This document shows, piece by piece, positions 49,331 to 60,701 of a stretch of 64,000 bases of DNA; within the stretch, counting starts at the first letter, position 1, and each line of letters begins with the position of its first letter. This DNA is from Bugula neritina. Taxonomy: Eukaryota; Bryozoa; Gymnolaemata; Cheilostomatida; Bugulidae. Made by a program: the position numbers and the translations under genes. The notes beneath the pieces were generated by a model that was not told the origin of the DNA, did no database searches, and worked only from the letters and a program-made list of their open reading frames with translations. The stretch is from contig OZ037767.1 in the NCBI GenBank assembly GCA_964035545.1, positions 23,603,128 through 23,667,127 of the forward strand, read 5' to 3'.

Positions 49331-49944
49331 TTTCCCATTTTTTTGTTGTGTCAAGTTGCAGTTATTATATTTATGCTGTAGACTACACTTGGTTGAGGGC
49401 TAAAAACTAACTTCTATTTGTAAATCCACATCTTATATATATACAGAATATGACATCATACAATTGCCAAACTTCATCTGATTCATGCAGTAATAATTAA
49501 CAACTCTATTGCATGCAGCACATATTCAAAACATTACACCATTAAAAGCAAACTGCAATATGATAGTGAGGTGGTTGCTATAAGCAACAGTAGAAACTGC
49601 AACCAACCACAAAAACTTTTAAATTGGAATAAATAATATTGGAGCATTCAAATGAAAATGTGGAAGCCATAAAGTACCATTTATTTGCTAAGAAAAAACA
49701 AGCCAAACCATACAGCACCATTACAAAACATTCAGTGTCACCCTCTATTATAGGGATTTTTACATCTTATGAAGAAAAAATATAGTATTATCAACCTGCC
49801 TGCATTAAAAATTTATTTTACTATTCCTATAACCCAAAAATTTAAACATTCCATATACTATATAAAATTTAAACATAATATATCATAATAATGTTTATAT
49901 TATATATTACATATTATATACTATATAATATATATTATGTCATG

Positions 49945-50880
49945 TTATATATACTTGACATGCATTGTGTTTTTACGTTGTGATTTAATCGTTGAATTGA
50001 TTGCTATAACTTTAAAAAAAGCTGTTTTACTCTTTCAGGATCATACTCAATACTGTGTGCTCAACCCAAAGCACATAACAATTACACACATTATAGTTAC
50101 GGCCTGTCACCAGTTGATTTGAGTATCTTAAGAAGTAACATTTATAGTAACTGAATAAGTTTTATAATGGTCTCCATGATAGAAGTAACATTCTGGTTGG
50201 TGCCAGACCAATTATTGATGGTTACTATTGGAACTTATTGTAGTGAATAACTCAATAAATCTATGTAACATGCTTTTTTATATTAGTTTTATTCTTTTTG
50301 CTTTCCTTTCAATGTAAAACCATTATTTTGTCAAGTGCTGTAGACAGCCTGATAATCAATTTTGACAAACAATTTAAAAAAGCACGTTTGGAAAACTCTA
50401 TGTTAGACTAGTTTAAATTGTTATTGATTGCCAAAGTTGGAAGGATGACCTTAATCAAGCTGTGAAAAGAAATAAACTACTGTCTTAACTTAAGCTTGTA
50501 TTGAAAAAAGTTTTTACTATAAAACCTAAAAAGTTAAGCATTTCATATGCTTATATATAGCATTTAAATATATATTTCATTCATACATTTATGTATATTT
50601 ATATTTAGATTTACATTTATATTTATATTTATGTATTATATATTATATATACTTGACATGCATTGTGTTTTTACATTTTGATTTACTTCTCAAAATAATT
50701 GCTATTATTTTTAAAAATTTTTTTAGTTTTTTGAGCGACCATCTTTACTTTTAGATACCTAATCCACCAAGACTAATATGCACAAGAGACAGATGTGCAA
50801 TATATGCAGCCCATAGTTATGGTTTGTCATGGATTGAAAATTTTTATGTAACATGCATTTGTATATATTAGTTTTCTTTT
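49945..50880 (+). pseudogene. Two tandem remnants of the propeller exon
   Basis: A ~697-base tandem duplication carries TATACTTGACATGCATTGTG at about 49.95 and 50.65 kb. The first copy has YGLSPVDLSIL and a WLVPDQ-like block at 50.10-50.28 kb. The second has AHSYGLSWIENFYVTC at 50.81-50.86 kb. Both are broken and frame-shifted. Confidence 0.6.
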
Positions 50881-51179
50881 ATTTTTCTTTTACTTTCCTT
50901 TTAATGGTAGAAAGTTATTTAGTTTAGTGTTTTCAAGAAGCTGGGCAATTAATTTTGATAATCAATTTGAAAAACACACTCCTGCATGTATAACTCTATG
51001 TTTAGTGATATTGAACTGATGATTCATCTACAGATGCGTTAGCTCTCTTTCTTAAAATAGATAAGAACTGTCCACAATTTTCAAGCAATTCTTACCAAAT
51101 CATTAAAATATTCTAAAAAAAATGGCTGCAAACGCCAACTGCAGTTTGTATCAAAATTACGAAGAAATACTCCACTAAA

Positions 51180-52010
51180 GAAGGGCGAACTATAAAAGTT
51201 GTTATATATATATATATATAACAAATTGCAAATGTATTTTTTAAAATTATGAATCAAGCATTTGCAAAGCAAAACTTACTCTATGAAATTAGCTTAGCAA
51301 AAATAGTGTAAAAGTTAGCTCCAATTGCCAAAGATACAGAAGGCAAAATAAATACCTATAACAAAAATATCTTGGAACAACAAAAAGCAACAAAACCAAA
51401 CCACCAACAAAAACTACAACTCTAGAAAAGATTAACATCTTTTGGCATGAATAAAATTTTATGTAACATAAATTTGCATTTAAGATGTATTGATTGGTGC
51501 CCTGAAAAAATTAGAAACCATGTATTTATTCATTAGTATGAAGCAGGTAGTTGAACTAGCAAGAGTGCAAGCAAATTAATAAATTGCGAAGATGAATCTT
51601 TTTAAGCTAACAACCGAACTCAGTGACGTGAAACTATATTAAAATCACCAAAAAACAAAACACTTTAAAAAAATACACCTTCACTGCATGGACAAAAAAC
51701 CTGTTGCTTTAAAAAAATATTGTGCACTAATCTACTCATGTACAATTCATATTAGACCTTAACAGATTTATGGTAAAGAGATACTTGTATGAGTTGCAGC
51801 TCCAAAAAAATGCAAAAACTTATGATAATTAAAAAAATAGCTAAAAAGAAAGTTAATGACTTATTGGTACAATGGTTGGGCTACCCAAAAAGACTAGAAC
51901 CCCGGTAGTAGAATTTTACAGTTTAATTAGAAAACCACCAAAATACTTTAATACCAAAATGCTAAAACATAATTATCACTGATCAAATCCCTAATGCATG
52001 TTTAAAAATA
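51180..52010 (+). repeat. Array-derived fragment 5 (type II segment)
   Basis: Shares the TTGAACTAGCAAGAGTGCAA and TAACAGATTTATGGTAAAGA markers of type II copies at 41.3, 45.3 and 47.0 kb. It is the most diverged plus-strand copy. Confidence 0.65.
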
Positions 52011-53866
52011 CACTTTTGCACAATATTTATACTTTTTATCAAACTGTTCAACATTTTCCTATCATAAATCATTGTTTATTATGTTTTTTATCTGATGACA
52101 TTCACAATAGATGATTGGAGGAAATACTATTTCAAACACTTAAACATGGCATTGTTTGTTTCTTGATAATATCAGATGAACAGTCATGATAAAAATAACA
52201 ATGCATCATGAGGCCCATACACATGCATTTGTAACTACTAATAGTAATTGTTCATCTGTCAAATATCATCAATTTTTTTGAAAAGAGAGTTTTATGAGAG
52301 TACAGAATTTTCAGACGTTTAGTTTGAGGAGCAGAGCCTCTGCAAATCTTCTTTTTTCAAAAAAGAGCTCCTCAGAAAAAGCATGTTATTTGCATATTCG
52401 AACTAAGCAGAATGGTCATTTTGAGAAAACATTAACATATTATAGCAAAAAAAATTTGTATAGTAATGTGTTCAACTTACCAACTTTCGCTACTGTACAT
52501 AAGTTAGGTTCAGCATATGGCAGAGTGGCAGTCATCATCAAAGCTTTGCTCTCAGATTTGTCATAGAAGGCCGCTTTAGCTTTCATTAGTAAAGCAAATA
52601 GCTGCTCACAAAATCTAAAGAAAATTGTTTTAAGTATTAGTATATATGTTGATATGAAGCAAAGTATATTATATTAAATTTGCTGACAATAAAGCACCAT
52701 CCGTAATTACATCACTGCTTGGAAGGGGGCGTGGCTTAAAGTATAATATGGTTGTAGTGGCTACGTGACAAATTTATCTTGTTTCAACAATTGTTGCACT
52801 CTTATTATAAGTTTGCACCAAAAATACGTTTTTTGTGCAAACATATGGGGCAGAATTTATAAATCCATTTATTTCTCATACCAAGAAGATACGATTATTA
52901 AAAACAATTTAATTTAACAGTGGTTTAAAGTTGTGCATGTTTTCTACATCTTATTGCCACCCGAGCCGTTTGTATAATTGATGAAATTGGTTTATCATAT
53001 TTTTAGCAATAACTATATATTTTATGGACAGGTTCAATACTTTTTGCATTTCTGAAAAAAATTATTTTAAAAATTTAAAAAGCTCTAAATGATAACTCTT
53101 CAAATAGGGTTGCAATAATAAAACCACCACAGTATAATTTGACTCTCAAGTTAATTGTATCACTCTCATAAGCCAGCATGTATAGCGCACTATAACCATG
53201 CATTATAAATTATAATTAGCTAATTAGGTAATTATATAGTATATTTTTTAGTTATTTAGTCTAATCACATGGTATATAGTCATTTACACAGTAATTATAT
53301 TACTTATAGTTACTTTAGCTGATTAAGTTTTTGAATTAAATTGCTAAATAATATAATTTGTCAAGCAATATATAATTTGAATCTATTTTAAGCTAAACTT
53401 AAAGTGAATGGTAAAACCTATGCATGGCTATTAGGTATTGGTTAGGAGTTATAACTCATAAAGGTAAAAGTAACATGCACCTTTAACAGAATGTTTATTA
53501 ATAGTTGCTTATATTACTAACAAGTTTTTACATATTTGATCTCTTGTACAAAGCGTTTCAAATTGTTTTATCCATATCCAGCACAAAGTCAGAATAGAAC
53601 TGTTAGTCTAAATTTATTCTACCTTACTAGTTATATAGTTGAAATTAGTGTGATGTAACTAGGTAGTAGTGTATATAAACTATAATTTATATAATTAGCA
53701 TGTTGCTGGTTTAATGTGTAAAATATTTTGTATGAAAATGTATATATGCTGGTTCATGGAATGTAAAATTCTACACAATTAGTATACAAGGAAAACAGCG
53801 CCCTAAATAATGAGTTTTACAAACATACCGTAAAGGTGATAGAACCGCAACCAGTAGGTTTCCGTG
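52011..53866. other. AT-rich stretch without recognised genes
   Basis: A 90-codon open frame at 52.29-52.57 kb shows no recognisable motif and no splice context. Nothing else was seen. Confidence 0.45.
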
Positions 53867-53928
53867 ATGCTGCCCTTTCTGCTGATTTGGTTTACATCTG
53901 GTGTAATGTTATCTACGATCTCTGCCAG
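53867..53928 (+). pseudogene. Solitary signal-peptide exon of the receptor family (locus D)
   Basis: Reads MLPFLLIWFTSGVMLSTISA then AG before a GTAGGT donor, closely matching the start exon of gene B. The first of B's two Met codons is GTG here. The upstream acceptor, TTTCACAG in B, has become TTTTACAA. No propeller exon follows within the next 4 kb, so the rest of the gene is gone. Confidence 0.75.
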
Positions 53929-55577
53929 GTAGGTCATTGGAAAATGTATACATAGTAAGATTACTGACTGCATATTACATAACAGATTTATAAAATACTT
54001 TATACCACTAGGAGATGGTTTCACAGACAATATTGGGTAATACTAAATATCTGTTATTAGCAATTAATCACTAGACAGTAAGTTATGATGAATATTATTT
54101 TAACTTTAGACCTGGCTTGCATTTGTTGGCTTCAAAAATGATTTGACCATGGGAAATTTATACTTTGTAAAAAACTCCTATATTATGAATTCTTATCAAT
54201 AAGATTTGAGATTTAGTTTTGACTTGATTACTTAAATCAAATCAGAGTACAAAAATATATGCAAATCGTAGATTAAGTTTAAAAATTAAAACATAAGCAC
54301 TTTAATTTAAAAAGAATAGAAGCAAGTTCTTACCTTCTGCGTAGTGCAGATTCCAGCTATACAATTGCTCATTGTGTAGGTCGGCAATGTATTATACCAG
54401 CTAGCATGTTATTAATTACTCATTACATGCTTGGTGGAGCACATAAGTGGTGCTTAATTTCAAACTATTAATATTCACATAAATTACTTGTATTTATTAA
54501 TATAAAGTGTATTGTGGTTTTCCTCTCTAACATGCAAATTTATTACATGGAACGGAATAATATTTTGTAATAATATTACTTTAGACTAACAGTATATATA
54601 GGCCTATATAATATACTCAGGATCATAATCTAATATAGTTTTAAACAAATACCTATTAAGACTACAATCTCATTTTTCATCTCGTCACTATTGTTTTTTG
54701 TTCACAAAGATACATACTGGGACATGCATGAGAAAACACTAAATGGCTTAGCTAAAGCTCCAGTGATAACGAAAGCTTGTTTAATCTATCCTACACTATT
54801 TTGTGCATCGCTACATGTCAATGCATCAAATAGATTAGTATGAGATGTTAGTAAAGTAATTAAATAAAATGAACAACACTTCTAAAAAGTTTTAATTCTA
54901 TCTGGCCCATTTTATTTCATAAATGTTTATGTTTGCTCCAGCTGCTAAGCAAAGAGTTAGGAATTCTATAAAGCGCATTGATGCGTATACAATGTATAAC
55001 AGAACAGAGAGATGAATTTTTTAACATATATATCGAATGTTCACCTTGATAGTGGTGCAGATAGGCAAAAATTATATGAGTAAGTTTAATTACACGTATA
55101 TTCAGAAGAAATTAGTTTACAGAAATAAAATATTTATGCCTTGCTCATTAAAACAGCTAATAATTTGTTTTGATGTTATTTCTATTTATTACTGATACAC
55201 ATACAAATATTCAACGAGGCAAATAAAGCAAGCTGCTCTAACTACAGGTGCTAATAAACTAGAGCTTTATTTTAGAAAAATATGACGCATTTACTTACAA
55301 AAGAATTATATATTAAATGAGGTATGAAGTTTGTTGATATTGTATAACAAATATTTTTATATATTATTTAATATTGAAAATTGTGCAGTTAAGAAAACAG
55401 TTTTATAAATTTCTCTCAGTGCAGTAGACTGCCAGAAGATGATTACATACTGTGAGGTTTGGAGTAAACTGTCCTGCTATAGATCTTACAGCTTTGCGCA
55501 AGTTATGACTAGTTATAAGTTCTTCCGTCTTAGGCAGATTTAGCTCTACTAGGAACCTCCCACAAAATATTATTTTG

Positions 55578-55657
<80 letters not shown>

Positions 55658-58060
55658 ATTAAAGTAATTTGTTTGCGAGAAATTCGCTTTATATTATTTT
55701 TATTTTTATTTCAGGTAATATGATTTACATTATATTGAGTGAAAATATCATCATTTGTTTGGGTACATTATAGAACTTGGTTATTGCATTAATATTTTTC
55801 AGATTGATATACATGTATAACCGTACTCATTAGAAATTTTTTTTGTTAAAAAGCTTATCAATTCATCTTTGAAATAATGTCCACACCTGTGAAAAATAAA
55901 ATGCATGTAAATATGTGACAAAATTTTTAAAATTTTGATAAAATTCATTTAACAAATTGCATTGTCTAGCAAACTTTTTATAATGAACCTACATGTATAC
56001 ATGATTGGGTTCGAAAATATTATTATCTCGAGTTTCTCACAGGTGCAGTAATGAGTATATAAATAAACACAACATACTTCATTTCTTTAGTAACATTTCT
56101 AGGGTAGCTTAAAATATTGATTAATTGCAATAAGTTAAATATTTTACGTTAGACACTATTTCAATAGATGATGGCTGCTTCAGGTAAGTAAGAAACGCTC
56201 TCTGTGTTTAGCCAAAGCTGGGGGTCATCTCTCAGTGTAGGCCAGGCAGATGAGATGTAGAACATGAAATTTGAGTTGGTTGTGGAGTATAACCAGCTGA
56301 CATGAGTCATCGCGGGAAAGCACTACATTGGGCTTGATGATGGAGAGGCTATATGAACTAGGTTAAGACAAAACCTGCGCATTTGGCTTGTTGGTTTGCA
56401 TTTGAGGTTTTGAGTTTGGGGTTTGGAATTTAAAGTTGGGTTTGAGCTAACTATAAAGTTGAAAACAAGAGGGAAGAGGTACACAGATATGTAACCAATG
56501 TACTCTTTTGAGACAAGCTGTGTTATATGTATTATTCATTATGTAATGTTTAGTATATATATTATTATATAATATGTTGTCTACTCTACAGACATTTTTA
56601 AACTTCAAGCACTTTTTTATACCAAACAATGGGCAGTCTACAGTAGAGCTCTTCAATTATGTGTCAGTACAGGTACATACGTAAATTAGATACATTTTTT
56701 AAATAGCATTTCAATGATATCTCTTCTGCTTGTGCCAATTCAACTTACGTAACAATGGGCGGACAACAAAAAAGCTCTTCAACACTGTATATTTAGAATA
56801 TTAATAATAAATTATTCATAATTAAAAGTTGCCTATAAGATTATAATTTGCATAATGTCACATCATATTAATTAGGCCCAAGACATATGTGTTTTAGTTT
56901 AGAAGTAATAGAGAGAATAGTTCTAGTTTATAGAAAACATTACAGAAAACAAACTGAAAGCTTATAATATAGTAACAACCAGTCATACTATTATGAAACA
57001 GTTTGATGATAGGTATTTGCTAGCTATAAGTGCATTATATTGTAATTGTATCGAAATGAGTAAATGAAAATAGAATATTGTCAGCAATGTACATTTGTTT
57101 TATGCACTAACTGTAGCATGTTGAAATAATTCCTCTAACTAGATTTTCAGGCATTAATATAAATTATTGCTTAAATAAGAAACTTTTTCAAACAATCATA
57201 AACAATATTGCTGATTAAATGCTTATATATGCGCATAACTTTCTTCATGCACAGAATAAATTTACTTTTACTTTAAGTGCAGCTCAGCTAGCTTCTCTCA
57301 GCTAGCTTCACTGACTCACACAATAAGCAGCAGTTAGAACAAACCTGAAACTGTTCCTCCCACATCAATCATGTGCTTATAGCTTAGTTTATTGCCAAAT
57401 TTATATTGCATTTAATTTATTCTCAAAAACTTTTCCTATTAAAATTAATCTATACTTAATCTTGTTATGCATTTATAATTACATTATGTGTAAAGCAGTT
57501 GCAAAATTTTAAGAAAGAAAATTGTAGCTTCAAAACTATACTTACTGAACTTTATTTATTATAGCTGCCCAACGCATGGCATTAACAGCTTTATGCTTGT
57601 TATATCACATATTTAATTTTACTTTTTTCTTTTTCATAAATATTGCATGCATATTTAATATAGTTACATGATATTTCATTATCTAAGTATATATAATAAT
57701 GCTTTCCTATTAATCAACAAAATTAATTATGCATTTTCACACCATATTGTATATACATGTATACCACCACTTACACAATATATATTGTCCATAAATCACA
57801 ATTAACAATTTAAAATAAGCTACCCTTTTAAACAACCATGCAATACTAAACTTCATTAAAAGAAAGGCGGATTTTACCAACATATTATAACTTGATTAAC
57901 GCTCAAGATTAACTTGGGAAAATAATACAAGCGTAGAATTTATATTAGCCCCACTTCAGCATTAAGCGCTATTATTTGCTATAATCATGTCAAATAGTAG
58001 TCATTATTATTAGGAATCATTTTTAATAATGCCAAATGATAAGCGTGCATGCGTGTGTGT
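53929..58060. other. Gene-free AT-rich stretch
   Basis: Holds a (TA)n microsatellite at about 55579-55653 and no exon that I can support. Confidence 0.5.
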
Positions 58061-58067
58061 GTGTGTG

Positions 58068-58143
58068 GGGTTTGAAAATGGACTATGAATGATCGACTCA
58101 TGTATCCCCGAAAATTGGTTGCTTTGCAGTAATATTTCCTTAT
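58068..58143 (+). repeat. Fragment related to the 3' flank of the ~1 kb repeat
   Basis: GGACTATGAATGA...GGTTGCTTTGCAGTAATATTTCCTTATTCA corresponds to about 13.83-13.90 kb. It is joined directly to an IPT exon at about 58145, marking a recombination breakpoint. Confidence 0.6.
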
Positions 58144-58146
58144 TCA

Positions 58147-58660
58147 ATATCTGGTGGAACTTTGTTTACTGCTGTTGGTTTTATACCAAATACTGGTGTA
58201 AAAGTGTATCTGAACAGTTCAGATGGACTTATGTCCCCTGTAGAACACAGTATATAGTATGTTTGGAAGATTTAATTTACTATCCAGCATGATTTTTGTA
58301 CAAAAAATACTCATTATATTGATGCTGAAGTGACACACTGTACAAATTAATATCAACTTATTACATTTAGCATAATGTTAAGTTGAAAGTTTGAGAATAT
58401 TAAATATGTTCACAATTTTTAGTTCTTCCATATTTACAGACCACAGAAACTGTTCTTTAAGATGCCAAATCAAACTAAAGAAGGTGAAGTTCAGTTAATA
58501 ATAAAACTCTCAGAAAATGTTACAGCAAAGTATGACTTTGTATATGGAAAAGATCCTATTTTAAACCATCCTGTTCAGTCTGACACTATTGCTGCAGAGT
58601 GTTTGTACTTGAATTTAAAGCCATTCCTGGAAGATAGGTTGTAGATGTCTGACTGAGACA
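58147..58660 (+). pseudogene. IPT and following exon remnants fused to inverted sushi exon
   Basis: 58147-58256 is the 3' part of the IPT exon (SGGTLFTAVGFIPNTGVKVY) and keeps its GTATGT donor, but correct splicing to the next exon (58440) would create a TAA codon at the junction. 58440-58594 matches exon 6 (KMPNQTKEGEVQLIIKLSEN). At about 58595 it switches to antisense sushi-exon sequence, then to antisense IPT-exon start (TAGATGTCTGACTGAGAC) to about 58660. Confidence 0.75.
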
Positions 58661-58689
58661 TCCACAATCACATCCACATCCATCATCTG

Positions 58690-58925
58690 TATAATGTATT
58701 ATATTAGCATCAGCATCTACCTGCTTCATATACTAATGGATGAATACATGGTGGTGTACATTTTTCAGTATACCAATCAATATACCTTAAATACAAATGC
58801 ATTTTACATAGATTTTTTTATCCAAATCAATAAATGCTATTTTTTTCTTGCAGTTGCAGCTCTTGGTGGTTCGGTTTGTTGCTTTGGTTGTTCCAAGATA
58901 TTTTTGTTGTGGTTAAACAGGTGAA
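58690..58925 (-). repeat. Inverted copy of the array type I segment
   Basis: Reverse complement of the block at about 39.63-39.83 kb (ATGTGTTCATCCATTAGTATATGAACC and AACTTGCATTTGTATCTAAGG). It shows that the array family also spread in inverse orientation. Confidence 0.7.
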
Positions 58926-59199
58926 CTATGGTCGTTGCTCACTATCTCTAAGGTGTTTAATAACATCAGTAACTGAACTGATAAGAAAGTGGTCACGATT
59001 TAACAAGCTTGTGACTTGCTGTTTAGACGAATCTTACAATACAAGTCTCGTATATCGTATATGCATTTTGTATATTAGATTTGTCTGCTCAATAATAAAA
59101 GATGCATGTGTTATGTTATGTTCTTATTAGTGCTCAATATGACTAAACTCACAAGACTATTCATTAATTGAGGTGAAGGAAGAAGAGGTATCTATATAC

Positions 59200-59370
59200 C
59201 GAGACTATTCGTGGCGCTAGCAAGCTTGATGTCAGCTGTTTACTCTTCTTATCCTCTCTTCCGGCAGCAATGACATCGCCAACGCTATAGTTGGTGAATG
59301 TGCCCCAGGCATAATATATGGCCTTGTGAATCATATCCTTCTTATAGTCTATATATCGGACTACACGACC
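59200..59370 (-). CDS. Possible internal exon of an unrecognised gene
   Basis: Exactly 57 open codons in phase 0 lie between a candidate acceptor (CATGGAAG) and a good donor (G then GTATAT). It reads GRVVRYIDYKKDMIHKAIYY, AWGTFTNYSVGDVIAAGRED, then a lysine-rich end LLAPRIVS. GC content is higher than the flanks. No neighbouring exon was found and the family is unknown. The acceptor is weak. Confidence 0.4.
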
Positions 59371-60300
59371 CTTCCATGAGTTTTATTGAAATAAGCCATA
59401 AACAAGTTATGTTAATAGAAGATAACTCTTGCTTATACATGTATTACAGACTTGCTTCCGCTATTTTCAACTTATGAAATGCCGACAGTATAATATACTG
59501 TTGGCATTATATTAACCTGAACATTCATACATACCTAATAGTTTATTTATATTATGTTTGTGGTGAGCCTAAATGTGAGTATGAATATCACAAATGACAA
59601 TGAAAATAGTATTATAAGGCACTTGTTTCTAAAAGGGTCTAGTACTATCCACGCCTTTCTTGAGGGGTGTAGTAATACCGAATCCATTCTGGAAAGGTTT
59701 AGTATTATACACTCCTTTCTGAAAGGGGTGGAGGCTGTAATACACACACCATTTAAACTACTAGCCTCAACTGGTCTATATTATTCTGATTCACCTCTTT
59801 ACATTCCATTGTTGAACATTATCTCTTACTGAACATAAATACATTGATGTACTCAATAATCTCAATTTGCTTGAAATAAAACTATATAGTGTTATATGAT
59901 TTTATGTATTGTAGCTTCTATGTACTGCTTTCCCAATAAATGATGACCTACTAAGTTATAATAGTAATTGATAACAAATTTTAGTTTATTTAACAGTGAA
60001 GTACAATTCAGAATTTTTTTATTACTCAATAACAGCAGATAACATCCTAAACTAGAACAGCGGTTTAGTACATTAGGTAATGTTATAAAGTTGGAAATTT
60101 TAACAATGAAAAGATAATTGATCACAAGCAATTTACTTATTCGAAGAAAAAATAGACAAAAGAGCAAAGATTTGCAAAAAGTTGAATATACAAAACAAGA
60201 CTTGTTTAAAAGTCAACTTACAGCCGTATGGAAAACCAATAGAACATGCAGTTGATTCCGTAATAAATAAAAATCTATCAAGTAACAAAACACAAGAGTT
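59371..60300. other. Gene-free stretch
   Basis: Includes a short imperfect palindrome near 59480-59507 (TGCCGACAGTAT facing ATACTGTTGGCA). No gene seen. Confidence 0.45.
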
Positions 60301-60304
60301 GTGC

Positions 60305-60658
60305 ATGATTCTACATCTATGCAAGCTAAACTGTAGATTCTACATCTATGCAAGCTAAACTGTAGATTCTACAGCTACATAAGCTGAACTGTAGAATCTA
60401 CATCTATGCAGGCTAAACTGTATATTCTACATGCAGCTACACAAATGAAACTGTAGATTCTACAGTTATACAAGTTAAACTGTAGAATCTACATCTATGC
60501 AAGCTAAACTGTAGATTCTACAGTTACACAATTTGAACTGTAGATTCTACAGTTATACAAGTTAAACTGTAGATTCTACAGCTATACAAGTTAAACTGTA
60601 GAATCTACATCTATGCAAGCTAAACTGTAGATTCTACAGCTGCACAAGCTAAACTAAA
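60305..60658. repeat. Minisatellite, ~29-base unit, 12 copies
   Basis: Units begin TCTACATCTATGCAAGC and end CTGTAGAT, with one unit 4 bases longer. The junction of neighbouring units forms an imperfect palindrome (CTGTAGATTCTACAG). It ends 43 bases beyond the stop codon of the JmjC gene and probably lies in its 3'UTR or immediate flank. Confidence 0.9.
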
Positions 60659-60701
60659 AAATAAATAAGCAATATCAGCAAAGGTCAAATGCCATAAACA
60701 C

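Noticed and set aside
52294-52566. 90-codon open frame
   Set aside because: No motif, no splice context, composition like flanking DNA.
58021-58068. Start of a new gene at 58089
   Set aside because: The open frame from 58089 reads an IPT relic out of frame; upstream is fused repeat sequence.
60305-60658. CRISPR-like array
   Set aside because: The units are contiguous with no unique spacers, and the window is clearly eukaryotic. It is a minisatellite.
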